Below are positions 40,785 to 50,188 of a DNA stretch of 64,000 bases, one piece after another (positions within the stretch are counted from its first letter, which is position 1; every line of letters begins with the position of its first letter). The position numbers and the translations under genes were made by a program. Under the pieces are notes generated by a model, which was not told the origin of the DNA, made no database searches, and saw only the letters and a program-made list of their open reading frames with translations. Source of the DNA: Chersky-806 sp038252255 (lineage in GTDB: Bacteria > Actinomycetota > Acidimicrobiia > IMCC26256 > JAENVU01); contig JBBSAM010000019.1 in the NCBI GenBank assembly GCA_038252255.1, positions 29,988 through 93,987 on the forward strand, given 5' to 3'.

Positions 40785-41918
40785 CTACGTGCCGGGCGAC
40801 GTCGGCATCGACGTCGCCGTGCTCGCGCTCGTGCTCGCCGTCGGCTGGGTGGTGGCCGTCGTCTGGGTCGTGGTGCTCGTCGCAGACGTCGAGCTCGTAC
40901 CGCTGTATCCGTTACCGCTCGACGGTCCGGACGACCGGTACGACTGGCCGGAGCCGCCGCTCGAGCTGCCCGTGCCGCTGCCGGGGACCTGGGTCGACCC
41001 CTTGGCCGCGATGACCTTCTTGGTCTGTCCGGGTACCGCTTGCTTGATGATCTTCCAGCGCGCGTCGAGCAGCTTGAAGATCGCGGTTGCGAGATGGTCG
41101 GCGCCCGCGCCGGTGAGGTGAACGCCGTCGCCGGCGCGCATCACGACCCGCTTCCCCGAGTCGTCGATGAGCGACGACTGGAACTGGCCCCGGTCGTCCG
41201 CGAACAGGGTGTGCGAATCGACATAGGTGACGTTGTCCGGGAACTGCGCTGCGACGTCGTGCTGGATCCGGTCGACCGCAAGCACCCTCTTCTCGTCGTT
41301 GGAGTCTGCCAGCACCGGCGCGTTGACCCAGTAGACCTCGCGGCCATCGCCGATCAGGATGCGCATCATGGCCTCGACCTTCTGCGCGTAGTCCTCCGCC
41401 TCCGAGTCGTTGTAGACGATGGCGTCGTTGGTGCCGATCATGAAGACGACGACCTCGGGGTTGACCTGGCCGAGCTGCTCCGCCGCGTGCAGGGGCCAGT
41501 TGATGTTGCCGGCGATCAAGCCGGTCGAGATGCGCGAGTCGTAGTACGGCTGCACCACGCCGGTGGCGGCCGTCATCTTGCCGAGTGACGGGCCGAGCGC
41601 GCCGGCGAGGGAGTCGCCGCCGACCCAGAGCTTCAGTGGCTGGAGCGGGTTGAGCGCGCGGCGCTTGGGCTCGGTCGACCGGACGATCCGCCTGCCTCCG
41701 GGAGTGACGACGGGCTTGTCGGCCACCGCCCCGCTGGCGAAGCTCGGCCGGTCGGTGGGGATCCGGATGGTGTCGCTGAACCAGAGCGCGGCGATGACCA
41801 CGAGCACGACGATGCCGATCGTTCCGAGGATGCGCCGGCGCAGGTGACGGCGCTGCCGCTGCGCGGCGGTCGAGCGGCGCGACCGCGACGGAGGGAGGTC
41901 GGATTCGGGATCTGCCAT
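40785..41918 (-). CDS. Membrane-anchored SGNH hydrolase (DUF459-like)
   Basis: 377 aa. A short basic N-tail and one helix (LGTIGIVVLVVIAALWFSDT) anchor it. The SGNH blocks are PLKLWVGGDSLAGALGPSL (GDS), EVVVFMIGTNDAIVYND (GxND) and MRAGDGVHLTGAGADHLATA (DxxH), giving Ser/Asn/Asp/His. The C-terminal 70 residues are Ser/Thr/Gly-rich and look disordered. Actinobacterial members are proposed to act on cell-envelope acyl or acetyl groups. ATG at 41918. Confidence 0.85.
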   Translation of the reverse strand: MADPESDLPPSRSRRSTAAQRQRRHLRRRILGTIGIVVLVVIAALWFSDTIRIPTDRPSFASGAVADKPVVTPGGRRIVRSTEPKRRALNPLQPLKLWVGGDSLAGALGPSLGKMTAATGVVQPYYDSRISTGLIAGNINWPLHAAEQLGQVNPEVVVFMIGTNDAIVYNDSEAEDYAQKVEAMMRILIGDGREVYWVNAPVLADSNDEKRVLAVDRIQHDVAAQFPDNVTYVDSHTLFADDRGQFQSSLIDDSGKRVVMRAGDGVHLTGAGADHLATAIFKLLDARWKIIKQAVPGQTKKVIAAKGSTQVPGSGTGSSSGGSGQSYRSSGPSSGNGYSGTSSTSATSTTTQTTATTQPTASTSASTATSMPTSPGT

Positions 41919-41989
41919 GGCAAGAAAGGGAGCGCGCAACCGAGGACTCGGGGTTCCCGATGGTACCGGGCGACCGTCTCCGAGATCGG

Positions 41990-43942
41990 TCAGGCCGTCT
42001 CGAGGGCGTCGGGTCGGGTCGCCACGGCTTCCGCATCCCGTGCCCCATCCAGCCTGCTCTCGTGGGTCGGGCCGGGCCCCTCGGCTTCCTGGTCGAGCTG
42101 AGTGCGGTAGAGGTCCGAGTAGAGCCCTTCTCGCGCCAGCAGGACGCGGTGCGTTCCCTCTTCGACGATCCGCCCGTCGTCGATCACGATGATGCGGTCC
42201 GCGTTCACGATCGTCGAGAGCCGGTGGGCGATGACGAGGGCAGTGCGCCCGGCGAGCGCCGCGGTGAGCGCGCGCTGGATCGCGAGCTCCGACTCGGTGT
42301 CGAGGTGCGAGGTCGCCTCGTCGAGGATGACGATGGACGGCGACTTCAGCAACACACGGGCGATCGCCACGCGTTGCTTCTCTCCACCGGACAGCCGGTA
42401 GCCGCGCTCGCCGACGACGGTGTCGTACCCGTCGGGGAGCGAGGCGATGAGCTCGTCGATCTGAGCGGCTCGACACGCGGCGACGAGCTCATCGTCGGTC
42501 GCGTCCGGCCGGGCGTACCGCAGGTTCTCCCGGATCGTCTCGTGGAACAGGTGCGGGTCCTGCATCACGAACCCGACGGCCTCCCGGAGCGAGTCGAGGC
42601 TGAGGTCGCGGACGTCGTGCCCATCGACCTTGACCGAGCCTTCGACGGCGTCGGCGATGCGGGGAACGAGCATGGCGGTCGTGGTCTTGCCCGCGCCTGA
42701 CGGCCCGACGATCGCCACGAGCTCGCCGGGCTCGATCGTGAGGCTGACGTCGCGCAGGATCCAGGCACTGGGCTCGTCGTCGCCGACCCCGGGAAGCCCT
42801 TCTTCGAGTGAGCGCAGTGACGCCACGTCTCCCGCCGGGTGCTGGAACCAGACGTGGTCGAACTCGATGCGCCCTTCGGGGTCGACGAGGTCGATCGCTC
42901 CGGGTCGCTCGGTGAGCAGAGGTTCGAAGTCGAGCACCTCGAACACCCGCTCGAAGCTCACCATCGCGGTGAGCACATCGACTCGGGAGTTCGTGAGCTG
43001 GGTCAACGGTTGGTAGATCTGGCCCGTGTAGATGACGAACGCGACCAGCGTGCCGAGTGGAATCGCCTTGTCGATCACGAGCTGCCCGCCGATGAGGTAC
43101 ACGACCGCGGTACCGACCGCGGCGACGAACCCGAGGGCGACGAAGAGCACCCGCGAGTACATGGCCGACGTGACACCGATGTCGCGCACACGTGCGGCGC
43201 GCTCCGCGAAGTGGTCCCGCTCGCGGCCGTGATCCCCGAACAGCTTCACGACGAGCGCGCCGGACACGTTGAACCGCTCGGCGATCGTGTTGTTCATGGA
43301 TGCGTCGAGCTGGAAGCTCTCCCGGGTGACGGTCTGCAGCCGGCGGCCGATGCGCCGCGCCGGGATGATGAAGGCGGGGAGCACGATGAGGGTGAGGATC
43401 GTGAGCCGCCACTCGAGGACGAGCATCACCGAGAGCGTGACGACGAGCGTGATGACGTTGGAGATGACGGTGCCGAGGGTGCCGGTGACCGCGTTCTGCG
43501 CACCGATGACGTCGTTGTTGAGCCGGCTCTGGAGCGACCCGGTCTGGGTGCGGGTGAAGAACGAGATCGGGAGCCGCTGTACGTGGTCGAACAGCGCAAC
43601 GCGCATGTCGTAGATGAGCCCCTCACCGACCCGGGACGCGTACCAGCGCTGGACCAGGCTGAGGCCGGCGCTGCCCAAGGCGACCGCGACCGCGAGCGCG
43701 GACAGGACCACGACGAGGCTCTGGTTCCCGTGCTTGACCGCATCGTCGATCAGCGCCCGGAACAGGAGGGCCGGGATCACACCGATGACGGCGGCGGCGA
43801 TCACGCTGACGAAGAACCCGACCAGTGCGGCCCGGTACGGACGGGTCATGCGGAGCACGCGGCGGAGCAGGGCGCGCTCAAGGTGCTTGCCCTTCACCGC
43901 GTCCGGATCGCGCCGGAAGCTCATCATGGTCTGGTGCATCAT
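41990..43942 (-). CDS. ABC exporter half-transporter (ABCB/MsbA type)
   Basis: 650 aa, fused six-helix membrane domain and ATPase. Walker A is VAIVGPSGAGKTTTAMLVPR, signature YRLSGGEKQRVAIARVLLKS, Walker B SIVILDEATSHLDTES with catalytic Glu, H-loop LVIAHRLSTIV. All motifs are canonical, so it probably works as a homodimer. ATG at 43942 or 43927. A 25-residue insert between membrane domain and ATPase (SLRSLEEGLPGVGDDEPSAW) is unusual. Exported substrate unknown. Confidence 0.9.
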   Translation of the reverse strand: MMHQTMMSFRRDPDAVKGKHLERALLRRVLRMTRPYRAALVGFFVSVIAAAVIGVIPALLFRALIDDAVKHGNQSLVVVLSALAVAVALGSAGLSLVQRWYASRVGEGLIYDMRVALFDHVQRLPISFFTRTQTGSLQSRLNNDVIGAQNAVTGTLGTVISNVITLVVTLSVMLVLEWRLTILTLIVLPAFIIPARRIGRRLQTVTRESFQLDASMNNTIAERFNVSGALVVKLFGDHGRERDHFAERAARVRDIGVTSAMYSRVLFVALGFVAAVGTAVVYLIGGQLVIDKAIPLGTLVAFVIYTGQIYQPLTQLTNSRVDVLTAMVSFERVFEVLDFEPLLTERPGAIDLVDPEGRIEFDHVWFQHPAGDVASLRSLEEGLPGVGDDEPSAWILRDVSLTIEPGELVAIVGPSGAGKTTTAMLVPRIADAVEGSVKVDGHDVRDLSLDSLREAVGFVMQDPHLFHETIRENLRYARPDATDDELVAACRAAQIDELIASLPDGYDTVVGERGYRLSGGEKQRVAIARVLLKSPSIVILDEATSHLDTESELAIQRALTAALAGRTALVIAHRLSTIVNADRIIVIDDGRIVEEGTHRVLLAREGLYSDLYRTQLDQEAEGPGPTHESRLDGARDAEAVATRPDALETA

Positions 43943-43999
43943 CAGACGGGCCAACGTACCGGGTCTCCTGCATGTTCCTCGGACCCGTAGCCTCTGGGC

Positions 44000-45163
44000 A
44001 TGACTGCGACGATCGACCAAGAGGTCCGTGACGAGCTCCGGGCCGGTGTACGCCGCTGGGTGGAGCGTGAGGTGCTCCCGGTGGCCAGCGACCTCGAGCA
44101 CGCCGACGAGTACCCGGCCGGGATCGTCGAGCAGATGAAGGCGATGGGGCTCTTCGGGATCACGATCCCCGAGCACCTGGGCGGTCTCGGACTGGACCTC
44201 CTGGCGTACATCGCGGTGGTCGAGGAGCTGGCGGCAGGTTGGATGTCGCTCTCCGGCATCGTGAACACCCACACGATCGCGGCCAGCGTCATCATGCGGA
44301 ACGGCACGGGCGAACAGCAGGAGCGTTGGCTCCCCCGCCTGGCGACGGGCGAGCTGCGCGGCTGTCTTTCGCTGTCAGAGGCGGACGCGGGCAGCGACAC
44401 CCGCAACATCAGCTGCCGGGCGGTGCGGGACGGTGACGAGTACGTCATCACCGGCACGAAGATGTGGGTGACCAACGGCGAGCGCGCCGGGCTCGTCGCC
44501 CTCGCGGCTCGCACCGAGGAGGGCATCACCTGCTTCATCGTCGAGAAGGACCCCGGCCCGGTGTTCGGCGGCATCACCGTCTCGAAGAACATCGGCAAGC
44601 TCGGGTACAAGGGCATCGAGACCGTCGAGATGGTCTACGACGGCCACCGGGTCGGCGCGGACTGCGTCCTCGGCGGCGACGACGGGCTCGGCCACGGGCT
44701 GGGCTGGATCCTCGGCGCGCTCGAGGTCGGCCGGATCAACATCGCGGCGCGGGCGGTCGGGGTGGCGCGCGCGGCGTTCGAAGCGGCCATTCGCTACGCG
44801 CAGGAGCGCAAGACGTTCGGGAAGCCGATCGCCGAGCACCAGGCGATCCAGCACAAGCTCGCCGACATGGCCACGAAGCTGCAGGCCGCCCGCCTGCTGA
44901 CGGTGCACGCGGCAGAGCTGAAGCAGCGCGGTGAACGGGCCGACGTCGAGGCAGGGATGGCCAAGCTGTTCGCGAGTGAAGCCGCGTTCGAGATCGCGAC
45001 CGAGAGCCTCCGCATCCATGGTGGGGTGGGCTACACGACGGAGCTCCCGATCGAGCGCTACTACCGGGACGCGCCGCTGATGATCATCGGCGAGGGCACG
45101 AACGAGATCCAGCGACTCGTCATCGCCCGCGGCCTGCTGCAGCGGTACGCGGTCGACGGGTAG
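44000..45163 (+). CDS. Acyl-CoA dehydrogenase
   Basis: 387 aa, standard length. Motifs: MGLFGITIPEHLGGLGLDLL, GCLSLSEADAGSDTRNISCR, ITGTKMWVTNGERAGLVALA, YAQERKTFGKPIAEHQAIQH, LRIHGGVGYTTELPIERYYR and APLMIIGEGTNEIQRLVIAR; the Glu in the EGTNEIQ region is the catalytic-base position of the short/branched-chain group. FAD enzyme passing electrons to ETF. ATG at 44000, divergent from the ABC exporter (57 bp). Substrate not defined; the Mcd-like neighbour suggests acyl-CoA catabolism. Confidence 0.9.
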   Translation: MTATIDQEVRDELRAGVRRWVEREVLPVASDLEHADEYPAGIVEQMKAMGLFGITIPEHLGGLGLDLLAYIAVVEELAAGWMSLSGIVNTHTIAASVIMRNGTGEQQERWLPRLATGELRGCLSLSEADAGSDTRNISCRAVRDGDEYVITGTKMWVTNGERAGLVALAARTEEGITCFIVEKDPGPVFGGITVSKNIGKLGYKGIETVEMVYDGHRVGADCVLGGDDGLGHGLGWILGALEVGRINIAARAVGVARAAFEAAIRYAQERKTFGKPIAEHQAIQHKLADMATKLQAARLLTVHAAELKQRGERADVEAGMAKLFASEAAFEIATESLRIHGGVGYTTELPIERYYRDAPLMIIGEGTNEIQRLVIARGLLQRYAVDG

Positions 45164-45176
45164 GCCGGCTCCGCGC

Positions 45177-46337
45177 TCACGGCACGTAGGCGTGGAGCGA
45201 CGCGAGGAGCGCGTAGAGCGTCATCGCCGTACCCGAGAGCACGAGCACCGCGCGTTCCACGCGGCGGCTCGCGGTGAGTGACGACGCCACGAGCACGAGC
45301 GGGAACGCGGCCAGCGCGTAACGCTCGAACGAGTCGAGGTTCGACGAGATGATCGCGCTGCCGATGCCGGCGGCGGCGAGCGCGCCGTAGCTCGCGGGCC
45401 AGGTCCGGAAGCAGATGACGATCAGCACGACTACCAGCACGAGCCACGGAACGTGCAGCCCGGTGCCGACGGCGTTGCCGTTGAACAGGCCGTGCAGCGC
45501 GTGGTCGATCGTGCTGATCGGGTCGGCGAACGAGCCGCGCCGCCCGGCCTCGGTCTGGATGGAGTACGGCAGCCAGAAGTCGCCGAACTGGTCCCAGACC
45601 CACGTCAGGTAGAGAAGGGTCCCGACCGCCGGGCCGACCACCGCGGCTGCGCGAGCGACGTACTCCTTGGGCGCGAGGCCCCGGATGCCACGCGCGCATT
45701 CGATCAGCGCCGGAAGCGTGAGGATCAGCCCGGACGGACGGCTCAGGCCCACGAGCACGCCGAGGCCGGCGGCGATCCACCACCGCTTCCCGCGCAGGGC
45801 GAGGAACATCCCGATGGCGAGCGCGATCGTGGTCGCTTCGGTGTAACCGAAGACCAGAACGAACGCCGCCGGTGCCAGCGCGAGCAGCCACGTGGCGCGG
45901 GTGGCGAAGGCCTGGTCGCGCCCTTCGCGACGGGCGAGGGCGTAGAGGAGCGCAGCGGCGACCAGCGCGGAGACGTTGCTCACGATGACGACGGCCGCTC
46001 GGGCCGGGATCCCGATCCAGATGAACGGCTTCGCCAGCATCGGAACGAGCGGGAAGAAGCGCAGCGCGTCCCGCGAGATCGCGGCATACCCCTTCGACGC
46101 GATGTCGACGTAGTAGCCGCCGTCCCAGGTGAGCAGCCCGGCGTGCACCGAGGTGCGGACCAGTGCGTCGTGGACGTGGAGCTGGTCGACGAGGTAGTGC
46201 GCCAGCGCCAGCGCCGCGACCACGAGGATCCGGGCCACGATCCAGGCGGGGAGGCTCTGGCCCAGCGGTGTGCGCCACCGTTCCCACACGGTGCGCCGCG
46301 TAGCGGTCGGCTCGGGCTCGGCCACAGCAGTGGTCAC
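45177..46337 (-). CDS. GT-C mannosyltransferase-like membrane protein (PIG-V family-like)
   Basis: 386 aa, about ten helices. The first extracellular loop reads GLLTWDGGYYVDIASKGYAA, the acidic W-D-x-x-Y/W motif of PIG-V-type GT-C enzymes that use polyprenyl-phosphate sugars; later GLSRPSGLILTLPALIECAR. Likely transfers mannose or another sugar to a lipid or envelope acceptor. GTG at 46337 overlaps the stop of the upstream GT-C-like gene, so the two are coupled. Confidence 0.75.
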   Translation of the reverse strand: MTTAVAEPEPTATRRTVWERWRTPLGQSLPAWIVARILVVAALALAHYLVDQLHVHDALVRTSVHAGLLTWDGGYYVDIASKGYAAISRDALRFFPLVPMLAKPFIWIGIPARAAVVIVSNVSALVAAALLYALARREGRDQAFATRATWLLALAPAAFVLVFGYTEATTIALAIGMFLALRGKRWWIAAGLGVLVGLSRPSGLILTLPALIECARGIRGLAPKEYVARAAAVVGPAVGTLLYLTWVWDQFGDFWLPYSIQTEAGRRGSFADPISTIDHALHGLFNGNAVGTGLHVPWLVLVVVLIVICFRTWPASYGALAAAGIGSAIISSNLDSFERYALAAFPLVLVASSLTASRRVERAVLVLSGTAMTLYALLASLHAYVP

Positions 46338-47500
46338 AGGGTGTGGACCCGGAACGCCGACGCGCCGATCCAGCACAGCGCGACGCATGCCGTGACGGCG
46401 GGAACGACCGGAAGTGCCCGTCGCCGGGTGCCGAGGACGATCACCGAGGACAGGACGAACGCATCCGCGAAGATCCGGAGATCGGCGTGCTCCCGCCAGG
46501 CACCGACGGGAGTGGTCGCGCAGAATGCGATCGCGATGGAGGCCACGGCGGCGATCTTCTCGTATGGCGCTGCTCGCGCGCCCGGTAGGGACCAGAGCGC
46601 GACCGCGAAGATGCCGAGCAGGGTCAGCGATTCGGCGACGAAGAGCACGCCGGAGCCGTTGCCCAGGTAGTCGATCCAGTGCTGGGTCCCACTGGCCAGC
46701 TCCCGGAACGGCCACGTCGTGCCGTTCCCGCCCCGGGTCGCGATGGGCAACGTCCCGGCCGTCGCGCAGACGACCTGCCAGAGAGCGAACGCGCCCACGG
46801 GGACCACCCACGCCGCGTCAGCTGCCCCCGGGCGCCGGCGCCGGCGGACCATCTCGATCACGCGCCAGGCTCCGTACGCCGCGACCGCGACGAGTGCAGT
46901 CTCCCGGGCCAGAACGGCGGCGGCGAGGGCGAGCGCGGCGAACCACCAGCGCTCGCGCCGGAGCGCGACCAGACCGCCGATCAGGAACGCGCACTCGACG
47001 ACCTCGGTGAGGTCGCGCGCCGTGCTGAACACCAACCCGAAGTAGATCGCGGGCAAGATCCCCCAGACGGCGCGCCGGCCGGCGTCTCGAGCGATCGCGC
47101 CACCGAAGCCGGCGATCGCGGTGAGCGCGGCGAGGTTCACCAGGATCAGCGCCCACGGGACCGCGGCACCGGCCCCGAGCGTCAGCGCGAACGCGATCGC
47201 GGGGTACGCGATCCGCTGGCGCCGCATCGCCACGTCGAACGTGATGCCCTCGGCCCGGTCGCCGAGATCGAACGGGTCGCGGGCCAGCCGGTAGACGTAC
47301 TGCCCGTCGTATCCGTCGCCGTGGGAGACGTACAGGTCGGGCGGTGCCTCGTGGCGGTTGGTGTGCACGTCACCGGCGACCACGAAGCGGCTGGCATCGC
47401 CGTGGGCGGCCCCGACGAGGCGTCCGGCGATCATGGCCCCGCCGAGCAGGAGCACGATCACTGCGGGGACCCACAGCCGATCGGGCAGGCGATGCAGCAC
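46334..47500 (-). CDS. GT-C-like polytopic membrane protein
   Basis: 388 aa, about ten helices with a large first loop containing SHGDGYDGQYVYRLARDPFD, reminiscent of the D-x-D/D-G-x-Y-Y catalytic loop of GT-C transferases. Later loops are short; ARETALVAVAAYGAWRVIEM follows. Probably a glycosyltransferase partner of the next gene, sharing an operon with a 4-nt overlap. ATG at 47500. Specific activity unknown. Confidence 0.65.
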   Translation of the reverse strand: MLHRLPDRLWVPAVIVLLLGGAMIAGRLVGAAHGDASRFVVAGDVHTNRHEAPPDLYVSHGDGYDGQYVYRLARDPFDLGDRAEGITFDVAMRRQRIAYPAIAFALTLGAGAAVPWALILVNLAALTAIAGFGGAIARDAGRRAVWGILPAIYFGLVFSTARDLTEVVECAFLIGGLVALRRERWWFAALALAAAVLARETALVAVAAYGAWRVIEMVRRRRRPGAADAAWVVPVGAFALWQVVCATAGTLPIATRGGNGTTWPFRELASGTQHWIDYLGNGSGVLFVAESLTLLGIFAVALWSLPGARAAPYEKIAAVASIAIAFCATTPVGAWREHADLRIFADAFVLSSVIVLGTRRRALPVVPAVTACVALCWIGASAFRVHTL

Positions 47501-47567
47501 GGACCGCCGAGGCTACCGGCCCGTCCGATCCCCCGCGCGTTCTGGGGGATCGCTACCCTGCGCGGCC

Positions 47568-48074
47568 ATGACGATTCACGAGCGGCCGTTCGGTCGGTAC
47601 TTCGAGGACTTCGAGCCCGGCGACGTGTACAAGCACTGGCCGGGCAAGACGATCACGGAGTACGACGACCATCTCTTCTGCATGATCACCATGAACCACC
47701 ATCCGCTGCACACGGATGCGTGGTTCGCCGAGACGCAGACGCAGTTCGGGAAGAACGTCGTCGTCGGGAATCTCGTCTACTCGCTCGTGCTCGGCATGAG
47801 CGTCCCCGATGTGAGCGGCGTGGCGATCGCCAACCTCGAGGTCGAGACGCTGCAGCACAAGAAGCCGACGTTCCACGGCGACACCATCTACGCCGAGACG
47901 CGCGTGCTGGAGAAGAAGGAGTCGTCGAGCAAGCCCGACCGCGGGATCGTGTCGGTGGAGACGTTCGGCTTCAACCAGCGCGGCGAGGAGGTCTGCTACT
48001 TCCGTCGCAAGGTGATGATCCCGAAGCGCAGCGCCGCCAAGCCGCGGGAGCGGCCCTACACGAGCCCCGAGTGA
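47568..48074 (+). CDS. MaoC-family hydratase (mesaconyl-CoA hydratase-like)
   Basis: 168 aa single hot-dog domain: FGRYFEDFEPGDVYKHWPGK, TITEYDDHLFCMITMNHHPL, HTDAWFAETQTQFGKNVVVG. The catalytic Asp/Asn and His of R-hydratases lie in the MNHHPLHTD motif. The E-D-F-x-x-G-x-x-Y-x-H-W-P-G-K-T-I-T opening matches the single-domain MaoC proteins found with ccr/mcl/mcd genes in actinobacteria. Would hydrate mesaconyl-CoA to beta-methylmalyl-CoA, between the Mcd-like and Mcl-like enzymes here. GTGA overlap with the HIT gene. Confidence 0.82.
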   Translation: MTIHERPFGRYFEDFEPGDVYKHWPGKTITEYDDHLFCMITMNHHPLHTDAWFAETQTQFGKNVVVGNLVYSLVLGMSVPDVSGVAIANLEVETLQHKKPTFHGDTIYAETRVLEKKESSSKPDRGIVSVETFGFNQRGEEVCYFRRKVMIPKRSAAKPRERPYTSPE

Positions 48075-48535
48075 ACGCCGAGCCGGGTTGCCTCTTCTGC
48101 GCGATCGTCGCGGGGGAGCAGCCGGCCCACCTCCTGATCGCGGACGGACCGGTCCGCGCGTTCCTCGATCACCGGCCGCTCTTTCCCGGACACACGCTCG
48201 TTGTTCCCGCCGACCACATCGAGCACCTCAACGTCGCGCCCGACCCGCTGATGGGACCACTGTGGGACACGGTCCGGGCGGTGTCTCGCGTCCTGATGGA
48301 AGAGCTCGGCGCGGACGGCACGTTCACGGCGACGAACACGGTCGTGAGCCAGAGCGTCCCGCACCTGCACGTCCACGTCGTCCCACGCCGGCGCAAGGAC
48401 GGGCTGCGCGGCTTCTTCTGGCCCCGAACGAAGTACGCGTCGGACGACGAGGCGGCCGGGATCGCGGCCCGGCTCGGTGCCGCGCTGGCCGCCGGTCGCT
48501 CGAGCGGTTTGGGTGTTTCGCCCGATTGTGAATAA
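48071..48535 (+). CDS. HIT-family nucleotide hydrolase/transferase
   Basis: 154 aa. CLFCAIVAGEQPAHLLIADG, FLDHRPLFPGHTLVVPADHI and the histidine triad SVPHLHVHVVPRRRKDG; His of the triad is the nucleophile on nucleoside phosphoramidates or AppppA-like compounds. GTG at 48071 overlaps the MaoC stop (GTGA), so it is translated with it although the functions seem unrelated. Confidence 0.9.
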   Translation: MNAEPGCLFCAIVAGEQPAHLLIADGPVRAFLDHRPLFPGHTLVVPADHIEHLNVAPDPLMGPLWDTVRAVSRVLMEELGADGTFTATNTVVSQSVPHLHVHVVPRRRKDGLRGFFWPRTKYASDDEAAGIAARLGAALAAGRSSGLGVSPDCE

Positions 48536-48565
48536 GGGCTCCCGATCCGGGCATAACGTATGTGA

Positions 48566-48787
48566 ATGGCAAACGGGGGGCGTGGGCCGGAGAGGGAGTG
48601 GGCGACCCTGGCGCTCGCGTCGCTCGGCGCCTTCGTCGCCTGCCTCATCGTGCGCCCCGACACCGGCGCCACGCCCTGGTACCTGACGGTCGCGATGGCC
48701 ACCGCGGCCGCCGTCTTCCTCGTCGCGGCGTCCGTCCTCGTGGCCCAGCCCTTCCTCCGCCGCCGCCGGTCGGCCCCGCCTCCGTAG
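48566..48787 (+). CDS. Small two-helix membrane protein
   Basis: 73 aa. EWATLALASLGAFVACLIVR and WYLTVAMATAAAVFLVAASV are two clear membrane helices; the tail is basic and Pro-rich. ATG at 48566 without a strong ribosome-binding site. 30 bp after the HIT gene. Unknown function; could be spurious but hydrophobic pattern is good. Confidence 0.5.
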   Translation: MANGGRGPEREWATLALASLGAFVACLIVRPDTGATPWYLTVAMATAAAVFLVAASVLVAQPFLRRRRSAPPP

Positions 48788-48848
48788 GGTGTAATGTTGT
48801 AAGCATCGCCACGCGCACCACGCAGATGCGCAGGTCACGGAGGTAGCG

Positions 48849-49364
48849 ATGCATGCAGCCAGTGCGACGACGGTGGGCTGGTTCGCCGGGCGGCTGCCCG
48901 ACGGCTGGTTCACGGGAACCCCGGAGATCACCTACGACCGCGACGAGGTGCTCGCCGTCGGCGTCCTTCCGGCGCCCGATCTCGGGCCCGACGCGGACGA
49001 CGCGACCCGGGTCGCGGCCGCGCAGTCCCGGATCGAAGCGTTCCGCGAGGAGACCCGGGCGCAGCGGATGTCGATCGCCGATGCCGCCGAGGCGAAGTTC
49101 GGCCGGAAGATGGCGTGGGGCGTGGAGTGCGGAGACGAGCGGGTGATCTTCACCAACCTGAGCGTGCCGGTGATGACCCGGCTCCGGATGCAGGAGCGCG
49201 CGGTGCTCGACACGTTGGTCGACGCCTCGGTCGCCCGCTCTCGCAGCGATGCGTTGGCGTGGTGCGTCCGGCTCGTCGGCCAGCATCAGGACGAGTGGAT
49301 CGCGAAGCTGCGCGAGGCGTTGGTCGAGGTCTCGAAGGTGCGCGCCGAGGGCCCCACCACCTGA
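48849..49364 (+). CDS. Conserved hypothetical protein
   Basis: 171 aa from ATG at 48849 with GGAGG 6 bp before it. N-terminal half: VGWFAGRLPDGWFTGTPEIT, DEVLAVGVLPAPDLGPDADD. A charged helix RIEAFREETRAQRMSIADAA precedes AWGVECGDERVIFTNLSVPV and MTRLRMQERAVLDTLVDASV, ARSRSDALAWCVRLVGQHQD. The last part resembles a ribbon-helix-helix-like strand plus two helices. It could bind DNA; that is speculative. Confidence 0.65.
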   Translation: MHAASATTVGWFAGRLPDGWFTGTPEITYDRDEVLAVGVLPAPDLGPDADDATRVAAAQSRIEAFREETRAQRMSIADAAEAKFGRKMAWGVECGDERVIFTNLSVPVMTRLRMQERAVLDTLVDASVARSRSDALAWCVRLVGQHQDEWIAKLREALVEVSKVRAEGPTT

Positions 49365-49405
49365 GGGCCCGTAGTCTCCCGCCGTCGGTCGAGCGAGGGG
49401 GAGAG

Positions 49406-50188
49406 ATGGCGGAGCGGTTGGTGGGCAGGGTGGGGGTTGTCACCGGTGGGGCTTCGGGGATCGGGTTTGCCTGCGCACGGCGGTTCGTCTCCGAGGGGGC
49501 GCGGGTGGTGCTCGGGGATCGGAACGAGTCGCTGCTCGCCGCGGTCGGGGACGAGCTCGGGTCGTCGGTCGTCACCGAGGTGGTCGACGTCACGGTCGAG
49601 GCGGATGTCGAGCGACTCGTCACCCGCGCGGTCGACGACTTCGGTGGACTCGACCTCGCGGTGAACTGCGCCGGGCTCGGGACGCTCGCTCCCGTTTCCG
49701 AGCATTCCCTCGAGGAGTGGGACACCGTGATCGGTGTGTGCCTGACCGGCACGTTCCTCTCGGTCAAGCACGAGGCGCGCGCGATGGAAGCGACCGGCCG
49801 CGGCGGCGCGATCGTGAATCTCGCGTCGATCAACGCGAAGGTCCCGGCCAAGGGGCTGTCCGCCTACTGCAGCGCGAAGGCGGGGGTGGAGATGCTCACC
49901 CGGTGCGCGGCGATGGAGCTCGGGCCCAAGGGAATCCGCGTCGCGGGGATCGGTCCCGGTCTCGTCGAGACTCCGCTGACCGAGTACGCCAAGCTGATGC
50001 CCCAGATCGGCGAGGCGTACGTCGAGTCGATCCCGTTGGGCCGCGTCGGCCGGCCGGATGACGTCGCCGACGCGGCGCTGTTCCTCGTGAGTGACGAGGC
50101 GTCATGGGTCTCGGGCGAGACCCTGTACGTGGACGGCGCGGAGTCGACGTGCGGCTACCCCGACCTCGGGAAGCTCGCCGCCGGTTAG
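49406..50188 (+). CDS. Short-chain dehydrogenase/reductase
   Basis: 260 aa classical SDR. NAD(P) motif VGVVTGGASGIGFACARRFV (TGxxxGIG), acidic VVLGDRNESLLAAVGDEL favouring NAD(H), NNAG-like LAVNCAGLGTLAP, catalytic Ser in IVNLASINAKVP, YCSAK (Tyr and Lys). ATG at 49406 with GAGGGGGAG upstream. Substrate unknown. Its stop overlaps the convergent DUF305 stop. Confidence 0.9.
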   Translation: MAERLVGRVGVVTGGASGIGFACARRFVSEGARVVLGDRNESLLAAVGDELGSSVVTEVVDVTVEADVERLVTRAVDDFGGLDLAVNCAGLGTLAPVSEHSLEEWDTVIGVCLTGTFLSVKHEARAMEATGRGGAIVNLASINAKVPAKGLSAYCSAKAGVEMLTRCAAMELGPKGIRVAGIGPGLVETPLTEYAKLMPQIGEAYVESIPLGRVGRPDDVADAALFLVSDEASWVSGETLYVDGAESTCGYPDLGKLAAG

